In this document: positions 8,965-17,747 of the stretch, piece after piece
Layout of the letters: each line of letters opens with the position of its first letter
How positions within the stretch are numbered: the stretch's first letter is position 1
Assembly: GCF_900167475.1 (NCBI RefSeq)
Contig: NZ_LT796768.1
Span: forward strand, 124,001 to 188,000
DNA: 64,000 nucleotides
Reading direction: 5' to 3'
Source: Aeromicrobium choanae
GTDB taxonomy: Bacteria; Actinomycetota; Actinomycetes; Propionibacteriales; Nocardioidaceae
Notes under the pieces: generated by a model
Told to the model about the DNA's origin: nothing
The model's database searches: none
The model's input: only the letters and a program-made list of their open reading frames with translations
Made by a program: the position numbers and the translations under genes

Positions 8965-9900
8965 GTGGAAGACCGTGAATTCGAGGGCAAGGACAGCGTC
9001 GGCATGTACCTGTCCGAGATCGCGCGCACCCCGCTGCTCGATGCCGAGCGCGAAGTCGAGCTGAGCCGCACGATCGAGGCCGGGCTGTTCGCCCGCCACT
9101 TGCTCGAGACCGGCCGGGTCGGACGCGCCAAGGGCGGCGCACCCAAGCGCGCCACCCGCGAGGAGCTGGAGTGGATCGCCGAGGAGGGCGACCGCGCCGT
9201 GCAGGAGTTCGTCCAGGCGAACCTGCGCCTCGTCGTGTCGATCGCGCGCAAGTACGGGCGCGCCCAGATGCCGATGCTCGACCTCATCCAGGAGGGCAAC
9301 ACCGGCCTCATCCGCGCGGTCGAGAAGTTCGACTACGCCAAGGGCTTCAAGTTCTCGACCTACGCCACGTGGTGGGTCCGCCAGGCGATCACGCGCGGCG
9401 TGGCCCAGCAGGCTCGCGTCGTGCGCCTTCCCGTGCACGTCGTCGAGGAGCTCAACCAGGTCTCCGGCGCGCGTCGCAACCTCGAGCGTCAGCTGGGGCA
9501 CGATCCCGAGCCCGCCGAGATCGCGGCCGAGCTCGGCATGGACGTCGAGCGCGTCATCGACCTGCTCGCCTGGGGCCGTGACCACGTCAGCCTCGACTCC
9601 CCCGTGGACGAGGACGGCGACACGAGCCTGGGCGACCTGATCGCCCGTGACAGCACGCCCGGTCCCGACCTGGCGATGCTCGACCACGACGCCCGTGATC
9701 AGCTGCTCGCGCTCGTCGATCGCCTCGACGCCCGCGAGGCCGACATCGTCAAGGCCCGCTACGGCCTGCTCGACGGTCGTCAGCAGAAGCTCGCCGACAT
9801 CGGCAAGCGCCACGGCATCTCCGCCGAGCGCGTGCGTCAGGTGGAGCGCCAGGCGATCGCGCGACTGCGAGAGATCGCCGATCCCGAACTGGCCGCCTAG
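8965..9900 (+). CDS. Group 2 (RpoD-like) sigma factor
   Basis: 311 residues from the GTG preceded by AGGAGG with 7-nt spacing; the longer upstream frame lacks this. Directs RNA polymerase to promoters with a near-consensus -10. Regions in order: 1.2 ([16 protein letters not shown]), a short non-conserved insert, 2.1-2.4 ([14 protein letters not shown] through [13 protein letters not shown], near-identical to primary sigma factors), 3 ([21 protein letters not shown]) and 4.2 with the HTH ([19 protein letters not shown]). Region 1.1 is missing, which separates it from the housekeeping RpoD and places it with HrdA/SigB-type stress or stationary-phase factors. No anti-sigma gene is adjacent. A hairpin follows its stop. 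Confidence 0.92.
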   Translation: MEDREFEGKDSVGMYLSEIARTPLLDAEREVELSRTIEAGLFARHLLETGRVGRAKGGAPKRATREELEWIAEEGDRAVQEFVQANLRLVVSIARKYGRAQMPMLDLIQEGNTGLIRAVEKFDYAKGFKFSTYATWWVRQAITRGVAQQARVVRLPVHVVEELNQVSGARRNLERQLGHDPEPAEIAAELGMDVERVIDLLAWGRDHVSLDSPVDEDGDTSLGDLIARDSTPGPDLAMLDHDARDQLLALVDRLDAREADIVKARYGLLDGRQQKLADIGKRHGISAERVRQVERQAIARLREIADPELAA

Positions 9901-9911
9901 CGGCCATCCCC

Positions 9912-9940
9912 GGCCCGACGCCTTGCAGCGGCGTCAGGCC
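9912..9940. terminator. Shared hairpin between sigma factor and coaE
   Basis: GGCC-C-GACGCC pairs with GGCGTC-A-GGCC (9912-9922 against 9930-9940) around a TTGCAGC loop. It overlaps the coaE stop codon and lies 12 nt past the sigma factor stop, so it may terminate both converging transcripts. Confidence 0.55.
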
Positions 9941-10542
9941 CAGCGAGCGCCCGGCTCGACCAGGTCCTTCCAGACCTCGTCGGTCCGGGCGCTCAGCTGT
10001 TCCCGGGTGCCGGTGTTGTCGATGACGACGTCGGCCGCGGCCCGGCGCACCTCACGCGACGCCTGCGCCGCGATCCTGGCCCGGGCGTCGTCCTCGGTCA
10101 TGCCCCGGTCGGCGACCATGCGGGCGATCTGCACGTCCTCGGGAGCGTCGACCACGATCACCACGTCGCAGGCCGCGGCCGCACCCATCTCGACGAGCAG
10201 CGGGTTGTCGTGCACGACGATCGCGTCCTCGCCGGCCTGCCGCTCGCGCAGCGCGGCCAGGTCGCGGATCGCGGGGTGCGTGATCGCCTCGAGGTCCTTC
10301 AGCGCCGCCGGATCCGCGAACACGAGCGAGCCCAGTCGCGGCCGGTCGAGCGTGCCGTCGGCGGCGATCACGTCGGCGCCGAACCGCTGCGCGATCAGGT
10401 CGAGCGCGGGACTGCCGGGCTCGACGACCTCACGAGCCAGCCGGTCGTAGTCGATGACGACGGCTCCGAGCTCGGCCAGGCGACCACTGACGGAGCTCTT
10501 GCCCGAGGCGATGCCGCCCGTCAGCCCGACGCGTCGTGCCAT
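9934..10542 (-). CDS. coaE: Dephospho-CoA kinase
   Basis: 202 residues. Phosphorylates the 3'-hydroxyl of dephospho-CoA with ATP, the last step of coenzyme A synthesis, in the cytosol. The P-loop GGIASGKSS is at residues 9-17, followed by the substrate-binding DYDRLAREVV segment and the lid region with RIAAQASREVRRAAADVVIDNTG. The length is that of the catalytic domain alone; the C-terminal extension found on the mycobacterial enzyme is absent. It is 10 nt downstream of the SH3/M15-like gene. coaE near rpsA and polA is a conserved actinobacterial arrangement. Confidence 0.95.
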   Translation of the reverse strand: MARRVGLTGGIASGKSSVSGRLAELGAVVIDYDRLAREVVEPGSPALDLIAQRFGADVIAADGTLDRPRLGSLVFADPAALKDLEAITHPAIRDLAALRERQAGEDAIVVHDNPLLVEMGAAAACDVVIVVDAPEDVQIARMVADRGMTEDDARARIAAQASREVRRAAADVVIDNTGTREQLSARTDEVWKDLVEPGARWA

Positions 10543-10552
10543 CAGCGCTGGC

Positions 10553-11446
10553 TCAGAGGGTGCCGGCGCTGCCGACGGTGGTGACGTGGACGTGGTCGTA
10601 GTGGTTCGCCGTGGCGCCGCCGCGGTCGCTCATCCCCCGCCAGCCCTCGCCGCCGCGCTCCACGGTCCAGATGCGCTGCTCGTAGATCAGGTAGTCGACG
10701 CCGAGCTGGGTGCGGTTCGCCTGGAGGAACGCGGCGATGTCCCAGCCGAGCTGGCCGCGCACCATGATGTCGAGCGAGTGACCGGTGGCGTGCTCGCCAC
10801 GGCCGGCCAGGCCGCCGTAGTTCGCGACCTCGGGGAAGCGGGCGCAGACGGCGCGGTAGACGCGCACGGTGTCGGGCTGCAGGCCCGACTCGACACCGGA
10901 GCCGCGGAGGCACGCTGCCGTGGAGATCGCACCCTCGGTGGGCCCGAGCTTGGGCTCCTCCTTGGCGACGAGCTTGCTGGAGACCCAGCGCGGCAGATCG
11001 TTGTGCATGACCTGGGTCCAGCCGCCGCGGGTCTCGCCGGTGATCTGGAGCGTCTTGCCCTTGGCCACGGTGGCCAGGACCGGGGAGTCGTCGGAGGCAT
11101 CGGCGCGGACCGGGACCGTCTTCTGCGCGTAGAGGGAGCCCTTCACCAGGGCATCGGCCTCGGCCGCGGACGGCAGGGGCGGGCGCTCGGCGCTGCTGCG
11201 CGAGGCGCGAGCGGGGGCCGTGCCGCCGAGGGACTCGGTGACGATGTCGCCCTGGGAGACCAGCGCTGCGTCGGCGCTGTCGGCGGCGTCGGCCATGGTG
11301 ACCGAGGAGGTGCTGAGGGCGGCGACCGCTGCCACGCCGACGGAGGCCACACCGGTCGCGATGGCACCGTGCCGACGGGCACGGACGTACCAAGGGTCGC
11401 GGACTACGGGCTTGCGCCGGTGTCCGGGCTTGGGGGTCTGGGTCAT
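10553..11446 (-). CDS. Exported SH3-domain protein with an M15/ARB_07466-like C-terminal domain
   Basis: 297 residues from the ATG of MTQTPKPGHRR. A basic N-terminal segment and one hydrophobic helix (about 30-50) act as an uncleaved anchor or signal. A bacterial SH3 domain spans about 112-160 (VRADASDDSPVLATVAKGKTL). The C-terminal half holds the motifs GEHATGHSLDIMV and HYDHVHVTT, the His/Asp pattern of VanY-like M15 peptidases and of the ARB_07466 domain. Together they suggest a peptidoglycan-binding, possibly hydrolytic, cell-surface protein. The exact substrate is unknown and catalysis is not proven. It probably shares a transcript with coaE. Confidence 0.8.
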   Translation of the reverse strand: MTQTPKPGHRRKPVVRDPWYVRARRHGAIATGVASVGVAAVAALSTSSVTMADAADSADAALVSQGDIVTESLGGTAPARASRSSAERPPLPSAAEADALVKGSLYAQKTVPVRADASDDSPVLATVAKGKTLQITGETRGGWTQVMHNDLPRWVSSKLVAKEEPKLGPTEGAISTAACLRGSGVESGLQPDTVRVYRAVCARFPEVANYGGLAGRGEHATGHSLDIMVRGQLGWDIAAFLQANRTQLGVDYLIYEQRIWTVERGGEGWRGMSDRGGATANHYDHVHVTTVGSAGTL

Positions 11447-11547
11447 CGATACCAATACGGAGTCGGGGGAACGGCCGTTCGCCAGTCAACCATACTGAGG
11501 ACGCGGATCCCAGCGAGTCCGCCGAACCGCCGCGAGAGGAATGAGCG

Positions 11548-12873
11548 ATGTCACACCCGGCCGAGCCCGTGGCCGTCCCCGCCGAACACCTGCGCCGCCT
11601 CGCGGGCCGCTTCGCCGCCGGCGTCGAGCGCGCCGGCGTGGCCGAGGGCGATCGCGTGGTCGTCAGCCTGCCGAACAGCGTCGAGCTGCTGGCCGCGGTG
11701 TGGGGCTGCGTCGCCTCGGGCCGCATCCCGGTGCCCCTCGACCCGCGGCTGACGCCCCACGAGCGCGAGCCGATCCTGGCCGACGTCTCCCCCGCTCTGG
11801 TGCTGGACTCGCTCATGCGGTTCGCCGAGCTGCTCGCGGACGATCCTGCCGAGCTCGACCCGTTTCCCCGCTGCCGCCCGATGCACTTCACCTCCGGCAC
11901 CACCGGGCGCCCCAAGGGCGTGTGGTCGGGATTCTGGGACGCCGCAGACGCCGAGTCCGCCGTCCTGGAGGAGCGGGACCTCTGGGGCTTCGCCGCCTCG
12001 GACGTGAATCTGGTGGTCTCGCCGCTCTACCACTCCGCTCCCCTGCGCTTCGCGCTCGGCACGGCGCTCGCCGGTGGCTCCGTCGTGGTCCTCCCGGTGT
12101 TCACGCCGGAGGCGTTCTGCGAGGCGGTCCGGGCGGTCCGCCCCACGACGATGTTCTGCGTGCCGGCCCACCTGCAGCGACTGCTCGCGCACCTCGAGTC
12201 CGGCGCGACGACCGACGTCTCCTCGTTCCGCCTCGTCGCGCACGCCGGGGCGCCGTGCCCCGACCCCATCCGCCGCGGGGCCCACGCGCTGTTCGGCACC
12301 GACGTGGTGTGGGAGTTCTACGGGTCCACCGAGGGCCAGTTCACGGCGTGTCCCGCCACGGAGTGGGAGCAGCACCCCGGCACCGTGGGCCGGGCGCGAC
12401 CCGGCCGCGTCATCACCGTGGACCACGAGGACGAGCTGTGGTGCGCCGTGCCCGCCTGGGGGCGCTTCGAGTACTGGAACGACCCCGACCGCACCGCGCA
12501 GGCATGGCGACCGACCGAGAACGGCCCGGCGTTCACCGTGGGTGATCTCGGCCGCGTCGACGAGGACGGCTTCGTCCACCTCGACTCGCGCCGCACCGAC
12601 CTCATCATCAGCGGCGGCGTCAACGTCTACCCCGCCGAGGTCGAGGCCGCTCTGGTCGAGGTGCCCGGGGTGGTCGAGATCGCGGTGTTCGGCCGTCCCG
12701 ACGAGCGCTGGGGACAGCGGGTCGTCGCGGCCTGGGTCGGCGACGCCGCCGAGGCCGACCTCCGGGCCACCGCGCAGGAGCGCCTGGCACCCCCGAAGCG
12801 CCCGAAGTCCTACGAGCGGGTCCACGCCCTCCCCCGCACGGCCACCGGCAAGGTCAGGCGCACCGAGCTCTGA
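11548..12873 (+). CDS. Acyl-CoA synthetase (AMP-binding, ANL superfamily)
   Basis: 441 residues. Activates a carboxylic acid with ATP to an acyl-adenylate and transfers it to CoA. The P-loop-like motif HFTSGTTGRPKG lies at about 112-123, YGSTEG follows at about 256, the hinge region SRRTDLIISGGVNVYP at about 351, and the C-terminal catalytic Lys is in TATGKVRRTEL. It is shorter than typical fatty acyl-CoA ligases (about 500-560) because the N-terminal domain is compact. The acid cannot be predicted. It is followed 6 nt later by the converging GlxA-type gene with no obvious terminator. Confidence 0.86.
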   Translation: MSHPAEPVAVPAEHLRRLAGRFAAGVERAGVAEGDRVVVSLPNSVELLAAVWGCVASGRIPVPLDPRLTPHEREPILADVSPALVLDSLMRFAELLADDPAELDPFPRCRPMHFTSGTTGRPKGVWSGFWDAADAESAVLEERDLWGFAASDVNLVVSPLYHSAPLRFALGTALAGGSVVVLPVFTPEAFCEAVRAVRPTTMFCVPAHLQRLLAHLESGATTDVSSFRLVAHAGAPCPDPIRRGAHALFGTDVVWEFYGSTEGQFTACPATEWEQHPGTVGRARPGRVITVDHEDELWCAVPAWGRFEYWNDPDRTAQAWRPTENGPAFTVGDLGRVDEDGFVHLDSRRTDLIISGGVNVYPAEVEAALVEVPGVVEIAVFGRPDERWGQRVVAAWVGDAAEADLRATAQERLAPPKRPKSYERVHALPRTATGKVRRTEL

Positions 12874-12879
12874 GCAGCC

Positions 12880-13836
12880 TCACGCCGACTCGACGCACGT
12901 GAAGGACCGGCGGTAGGCCTGCGGGCTGGTGCCCCGGACGGCGCCGAAGTGGTGGCGCAGGGTGGCGGCGTTCCCGAACCCGACGCGGTGGGCGATCTGC
13001 TCGATCGAGAGCTCGGAGGTCTCCAGCAGCTCCTCGGCCATCGCCACACGGCGGCCGAGCAGCCACTGCCACGGCGTGGTCCCCGTCTCGTCGCGGAACC
13101 GGCGGGCGAAGGTGCGCTCGGAGAGATGGGCCCGCTGGGCGAGCGCGGCCACCGTGAGCGGCTCGGCGAGGTGCTGCTGCGCCCAGTCCAGGACCGGGGC
13201 CAGCGTCTCGGCCTCGATGGCGGGCATCGGCGCGCGGACGAACTGCGCCTGGCCCCCGTCGCGGTGCGGCGGCACCACGATGCGGCGCGCGGCCGTCGCG
13301 GCGACCCGGGAGCCGTACCACTGGCGCAGCAGGTGCAGGTTCGCGTCGATGCCGCCCGCCGAGCCCGCTCCCGTGACGATGCCCGCGTCCTCCACGTAGA
13401 GCACGTCGATGTCCACGTCAGCCTCGGGGAACCGCTCGGCCAGCTCGGCGCCGTAGCGCCAGTGCGTGGTGCAGCGACGACCCTCGAGCAGTCCGGCATA
13501 GCCGACGCTGAACGCGGCCGTGCACGAGGCCATGATCGTGGCGCCGCGGGCGTGGGCCGCGCGCAGGGCCTCGCTGATCCGGGGATCCTCCACGAGGTAG
13601 TCGCGCTTGGCGGCCACGGCCACCAGGTCGGCGTTGGCGAGCGCGGACAGGTCGTGGCGCACGACGAAGTCGAACCCGGACGAGCCGGAGACGATTCCCG
13701 GCACCGGGGTGCACGCGACGAACTCGAAGACGGGGTTGTCGTCGTCGGGGTGGTGCGGCTCGGCCCAGACCTCGGCCAGCACGCCCATGCCGAACGGCTC
13801 GGCCTGCTCGGGCACGATCATCGCGACCTTGGTCAT
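12880..13836 (-). CDS. GlxA-type transcriptional regulator (DJ-1/PfpI plus AraC HTH)
   Basis: 318 residues from an ATG with AGGAGG 5 nt upstream. Residues 1 to about 190 form a DJ-1/PfpI amidotransferase-like domain (VAMIVPEQAEPFGMGVLAEVW at the start; a nucleophile-elbow region around IMASCTAAFSVGYAG). Residues about 225-310 are two AraC-type HTHs (LSERTFARRFRDETG; IEQIAHRVGFGNAATLRHHF). Regulators of this class usually activate genes for catabolism of amines or aldehydes, or for detoxification. It is divergent from the 48-residue membrane protein gene; an inverted repeat in between may be its operator. Confidence 0.9.
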   Translation of the reverse strand: MTKVAMIVPEQAEPFGMGVLAEVWAEPHHPDDDNPVFEFVACTPVPGIVSGSSGFDFVVRHDLSALANADLVAVAAKRDYLVEDPRISEALRAAHARGATIMASCTAAFSVGYAGLLEGRRCTTHWRYGAELAERFPEADVDIDVLYVEDAGIVTGAGSAGGIDANLHLLRQWYGSRVAATAARRIVVPPHRDGGQAQFVRAPMPAIEAETLAPVLDWAQQHLAEPLTVAALAQRAHLSERTFARRFRDETGTTPWQWLLGRRVAMAEELLETSELSIEQIAHRVGFGNAATLRHHFGAVRGTSPQAYRRSFTCVESA

Positions 13837-13866
13837 GGCGCCTCCTGGCGGGATATCGACGGGAAC

Positions 13867-13897
13867 TGGCATTCCCGCCACTGGTGGCAGAATACCA
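13867..13897. promoter_or_regulatory. Hyphenated dyad, candidate GlxA-type operator
   Basis: Nested inverted repeats: outer TGGCATTC (13867-13874) against GAATACCA (13890-13897), 7 of 8 paired, and inner GCCAC-TG-GTGGC (13877-13888), perfect. The site is between the divergent regulator and small membrane protein genes, 30 nt from the regulator's start. Its symmetry and location suggest an operator; binding is inferred. Confidence 0.5.
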
Positions 13898-13917
13898 TTG
13901 ATCGCAGGATTGGAGAC

Positions 13918-14064
13918 ATGATCATTCTGCTCCTCCTGCTGGCCACGACCGCCGCGCTGACGACGGCGGGACTGTGGACGACCATCACCCACGACGGACT
14001 CGGTGTCCGCCCCGGCCCCCGCAGCCACCCGCGCGACACGTTCGGTGCGTCGTACGACTCCTGA
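13918..14064 (+). CDS. 48-residue single-span membrane peptide
   Basis: Begins MIILLLLLATTAALTTAGLW and ends DTFGASYDS. One hydrophobic helix (2-20) is followed by a hydrophilic, Pro/Arg-containing tail, so it should sit in the membrane with a short tail on one side. The ATG has a TTGGAG ribosome-binding site 4 nt upstream. It is divergent from the GlxA-type regulator and ends 23 nt before a strong terminator, which supports a real transcription unit. I do not recognise a family. Confidence 0.55.
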   Translation: MIILLLLLATTAALTTAGLWTTITHDGLGVRPGPRSHPRDTFGASYDS

Positions 14065-14087
14065 CTGTCCGCGACACCTGGGGAACG

Positions 14088-14123
14088 GCGAAGGCCCCCG
14101 ACCACGTGGTCGGGGGCCTTCGT
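14088..14123. terminator. Bidirectional terminator, 30-bp perfect palindrome
   Basis: The sequence at 14091-14120 is a perfect palindrome (left arm AAGGCCCCCGACCAC, right arm its exact complement), extended by three more pairs (one G-T) to 14088-14123. It separates the converging small membrane gene and rpsA. Confidence 0.8.
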
Positions 14124-14139
14124 CGTGCTCAGCGGGAGA

Positions 14140-15600
14140 TCACTCGCCGCCGGTCAGCTTCTCACGCAGGGCCTGCAGGGCCTCGTCGGAAGCCAGCGAG
14201 CCGCCGGTCTGCTCCTCCTCGGCGGGAGCGGACGTGTACTCGCCCACCTCGCCGGCCTCGAGGTTGGCCTTCTCGGCCTCGGCGACCTGCTTCTTGTGGG
14301 CTTCCCAGCGGTCGTGCGCCTCGGCGTACTGACGCTCCCACGTGGCGCGGGCCTCGTCGAAGCCCTCCTGCCATTCACCCGTCTCGGGATCGAACCCATC
14401 GGGGTAGATGTAGTTGCCCTGATCGTCGTAGGACGACGCCATGCCGTACAGGGTGGGATCGAAGCTGTCGGCCTCGGCCGCGACCTCGGTCTCGTTGGCC
14501 TGCTTCAGCGACAGCGAGATCCGGCGACGCTCGAGGTCGATGTCGATGATCTTGACCATGACCTGGTCGCCGATCTGGACGACCTGCTCGGGGATCTCGA
14601 CGTGACGCTCGGCGAGCTCGGAGATGTGCACCAGGCCCTCGATGCCCTCCTCGACACGCACGAACGCGCCGAACGGGACGAGCTTGGTGACCTTGCCCGG
14701 GACGATCTGGCCGATCTGGTGGGTCCGGGCGAAGTGCTGCCACGGATCCTCCTGGGTCGCCTTGAGCGACAGCGACACGCGCTCGCGCTCCAGGTCGACC
14801 TCGAGCACCTCGACGGTGACCTCGTCGCCGACCTGAACGACCTCGTTCGGGTGGTCGATGTGCTTCCAGGACAGCTCCGAGACGTGCACCAGACCGTCGA
14901 CGCCACCGAGATCGACGAAGGCGCCGAAGTTGACGATCGAGCTGATGACGCCCTTGCGGACCTGGCCCTTCTTGAGCTCGTTGAGGAAGTTCTGGCGCAC
15001 GGCCGACTGGGTCTGCTCGAGCCACGCACGGCGCGACAGGACCACGTTGTTGCGGTTCTTGTCGAGCTCGATGATCTTCGCCTCGAGCTTCTGGCCGATG
15101 TACGGGTCCAGGTCGCGGACACGACGCATCTCGACGAGCGACGCGGGCAGGAAGCCACGCAGGCCGATGTCCATGATCAGGCCGCCCTTGACGACCTCGA
15201 TGACGGTGCCCTCGACGACGCCGTCCTCTTCCTTGATCTTCTCGATGTCGCCCCAGGCGCGCTCGTACTGAGCACGCTTCTTGCTCAGGATCAGACGGCC
15301 TTCCTTGTCCTCCTTCTGGAGGACGAGGGCCTCGACGGAGTCGCCCACCTGGACGACCTCGTTCGGATCGACGTCGTGCTTGATCGACAGCTCACGCGAG
15401 GGAATGACGCCCTCGGTCTTGTAGCCGATGTCGAGCAGGACCTCGTCGCGGTCCACCTTGACGATGGTGCCGTCGACGATGTCGCCGTCGTTGAAGTACT
15501 TGATGGTCTTGTCGATCGCGGCGAGGAAGTCCTCTTCGCTGCCGATGTCGTTGACCGCAACCTGCGGGGCCGCAGAAGGAGTTGCGAGGCCGGAAGTCAT
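14140..15600 (-). CDS. rpsA: 30S ribosomal protein S1
   Basis: 486 residues from the ATG of MTSGLATPSAAPQVAV, with GGAG 8 nt upstream. Binds mRNA on the 30S subunit and helps translation initiation. Four S1 (OB-fold) repeats: GTIVKVDRDEVLLDIGYKTEG (about 44), GTVIEVVKGGLIMDIGLRGFL, GVISSIVNFGAFVDLGGVDG and GKVTKLVPFGAFVRVEEGIEG. The C-terminal about 110 residues are an acidic tail rich in Glu and Ala, as in other actinobacterial S1 proteins, which have four rather than six repeats. A TAGACT box lies about 85 nt upstream of the start. Confidence 0.97.
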   Translation of the reverse strand: MTSGLATPSAAPQVAVNDIGSEEDFLAAIDKTIKYFNDGDIVDGTIVKVDRDEVLLDIGYKTEGVIPSRELSIKHDVDPNEVVQVGDSVEALVLQKEDKEGRLILSKKRAQYERAWGDIEKIKEEDGVVEGTVIEVVKGGLIMDIGLRGFLPASLVEMRRVRDLDPYIGQKLEAKIIELDKNRNNVVLSRRAWLEQTQSAVRQNFLNELKKGQVRKGVISSIVNFGAFVDLGGVDGLVHVSELSWKHIDHPNEVVQVGDEVTVEVLEVDLERERVSLSLKATQEDPWQHFARTHQIGQIVPGKVTKLVPFGAFVRVEEGIEGLVHISELAERHVEIPEQVVQIGDQVMVKIIDIDLERRRISLSLKQANETEVAAEADSFDPTLYGMASSYDDQGNYIYPDGFDPETGEWQEGFDEARATWERQYAEAHDRWEAHKKQVAEAEKANLEAGEVGEYTSAPAEEEQTGGSLASDEALQALREKLTGGE

Positions 15601-15684
15601 GTAGTTGGGCTCCGAGTGGATGGAATTGAGTGTGGACAGGATGTTCGCGCCGATTCCGGGCATGCCAGAACCAGAGCAACTGTC

Positions 15685-15690
15685 AGTCTA
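15685..15690 (-). promoter_or_regulatory. Candidate -10 box of rpsA
   Basis: TAGACT on the minus strand, about 85 nt upstream of the rpsA ATG, leaving an untranslated leader of roughly 78 nt. It matches the TANNNT consensus. No convincing -35 was found. Confidence 0.4.
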
Positions 15691-15723
15691 CGGCACGGCG
15701 GGGGCCCGCGTAAAACCGGCGGC

Positions 15724-17733
15724 TCAGCGGCCGGACGGCGCGAACTGCGCGTCCATCCACGTGGTCCGGCCGGCGATCCAGTCACGCAGACGCGCCGTCT
15801 CCTTCAGCCATCCCTCGCCCGGCGCGACGCCGGAGTCGGGCTCGCTCGCGAACTGCAGCATGGGGGTCCACGAGCCGATCTCCTCGGGCGCGGCCCAGAC
15901 GAGCTGACCCGCTCCCCCGTCCTCGCGCGGCGTGAAGTTCGCCGCGGCGTTGTCGAGCAGACGCACCGACTCGTCGTCGACGTGCCCGGCCAGCGTCGCG
16001 AGCGCGGGCGACGCCTCGCGCCAGCGGTCGCGGACCTGCTGGACGAACCACGGATCGGTGAGCAGCCGGTTGTAGTAGTGACCTCCCGGCTCCCTCCACA
16101 GCTGCGACGGCAGCAGCGCCTCACGCCAGGCGTCGTCGGGGAACAGGGGGTGGAACAGACGGCCGATCCACCACCCCGCGGGCTGGTGCAGGTCCCCGGC
16201 GTACCCGAGGTCGACGAGGCCCTGCGAGACGTCGTAGTCCCACGGCGGGCCCATCGCGAGCGTGCCGTCCGCGCGCATCACCAGGTACACGCTGTTGCGG
16301 AAGCCCGCGTCGAGGTTCTTGGTGAGCTCGTTGACCAGGTACATCGTCACGAAGGAGTCGACGTCGATGCGGTCGCGGTAGCCGTTGTCGGGGAAGCTCT
16401 CGTCGTACAGCAGGTCCTCGACCTCCTGGAACGCCTCCGCGACGGGGTGCGGGTGGCTCGTCTCGCCGGCCTTGAGGAACACGCGCAGGCCACGGTCGGT
16501 CCGGAACTGCGGATCCGTGTCGTCGTTCGTGTCGGCCTCGAGCAGCGTGTCGCCGGCCTCCAGCTCCACGCGCCCGTCCTCGGCCTCGATCCCCTCGCCG
16601 AACTGGTAGACCCCGCAGAGCCGGCCGTTGATGCGCAGGTCCACCGACTCCAGCCGCGGCGCCCAAGGGGCACCGAGCATCCGCGCCGACCGCATCGCGA
16701 CGTCGTTGCGCAGCATCGACCGGTCGAAGTGGTTGGCCAGCAGGACCCAGTCCTTGCTGCCGGGCATGCCGAGCAGCGAGGCCGCCTTGTCGAGCTTGAC
16801 CTTGTAGGGACGCTTCCGCGCGATGGAGGCCGTCGAGTTCCCGCGCACCCGCAGGCGGGCCACGACCGACGTCGGCGCGCCGCCGTTGCGGTCACGGAAC
16901 GTCATCGTGCCGCTGACGTAGTCGGTCTTGGTCGTGATGACCTCGGTGCAGGGGTCCAGGTCCCCGACGCCGCGGATCGTGACCGACAGCTGCGTCACCG
17001 GTGGCGCCGGCTCGGGCGTGGGCTCAGGCGAGGGCTCGTCCACCGGCTCCTCGATCTCGACCTCCCGCGGTGGAGTCGGCAGCGTGGGAACGGCCCTCGC
17101 GACCCCGATCACCCGCGGGGCGCCCTTCCACGCGCCGGCGACCACGCGGAACGACCGTCCACCGAGGTCCTGCTGGGTCCCCAGGGTGCCGAAGTCCACG
17201 CGACCGGCGGCGTTGCCCGCACGGCCCGCGACGATCGTGCGCCAGGTCCCCCCGTCGAGGCGCTGGAGACTGAGCTTGCGACCCTTCCGGGCCGGTGTCG
17301 CCCGGCCGGTCACGCCGACCCGGCCCGGCGAGGTCACCACGGACACCGTCGCGGCCGGGGCTGCCGTGCGCACCACGACGCGCTTCGTCGAGAGCGCCTG
17401 GTACTTCTTCCCGCGGACCGTGACCTTCGGGACACCGGCGCGGAACTCGACGCGACGCGCCGTCGCAACGGTGACGCGGGCGGTTCCGCGGGCGTCGGTG
17501 GTGGTACGGAACGACCGCCACTTCCTTCCGTCGCGGTGCTTGAGCACCACCGGCCGCTTCACGCGCGTGCCCGTCCTCACCACGATCGTGAACTTCTCGT
17601 GGGGCATGACGGTGGAGCGCGATGCCGTGAGCGACGCGGTCGGCGCCGCCTGCGCCGGTGCGGCCGCCACCACTCCCGCCAGCACCAGAACACCACTCAG
17701 GCCACACAGCAGGGGGCGAAGGGCCCGGCTCAT
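15724..17733 (-). CDS. Secreted CotH-kinase-like protein with N-terminal Ig-like region
   Basis: 669 residues from the ATG of MSRALRPLLCGL. A signal peptide (about 1-30, ending APAQA) shows export. Residues about 33-230 form Ig-like repeats (TASRSTVMPHEKFTIVV and the following strands), then a Pro/Glu linker (EEPVDEPSPEPTPEPAPP), then the CotH domain: RGNSTASIARKRPYKVKL, NHFDRSMLRNDVA, INGRLCGVYQFGE and the WDYD box. CotH proteins are atypical kinases that phosphorylate spore-coat proteins in Bacillus; in non-sporulating actinobacteria the target is unknown, perhaps a cell-surface protein or glycan. It is last in a run with the aminopeptidase and UXS-like genes, 14 nt apart. Confidence 0.85.
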   Translation of the reverse strand: MSRALRPLLCGLSGVLVLAGVVAAAPAQAAPTASLTASRSTVMPHEKFTIVVRTGTRVKRPVVLKHRDGRKWRSFRTTTDARGTARVTVATARRVEFRAGVPKVTVRGKKYQALSTKRVVVRTAAPAATVSVVTSPGRVGVTGRATPARKGRKLSLQRLDGGTWRTIVAGRAGNAAGRVDFGTLGTQQDLGGRSFRVVAGAWKGAPRVIGVARAVPTLPTPPREVEIEEPVDEPSPEPTPEPAPPVTQLSVTIRGVGDLDPCTEVITTKTDYVSGTMTFRDRNGGAPTSVVARLRVRGNSTASIARKRPYKVKLDKAASLLGMPGSKDWVLLANHFDRSMLRNDVAMRSARMLGAPWAPRLESVDLRINGRLCGVYQFGEGIEAEDGRVELEAGDTLLEADTNDDTDPQFRTDRGLRVFLKAGETSHPHPVAEAFQEVEDLLYDESFPDNGYRDRIDVDSFVTMYLVNELTKNLDAGFRNSVYLVMRADGTLAMGPPWDYDVSQGLVDLGYAGDLHQPAGWWIGRLFHPLFPDDAWREALLPSQLWREPGGHYYNRLLTDPWFVQQVRDRWREASPALATLAGHVDDESVRLLDNAAANFTPREDGGAGQLVWAAPEEIGSWTPMLQFASEPDSGVAPGEGWLKETARLRDWIAGRTTWMDAQFAPSGR

Positions 17734-17747
17734 GCGATCGCTCCGAT

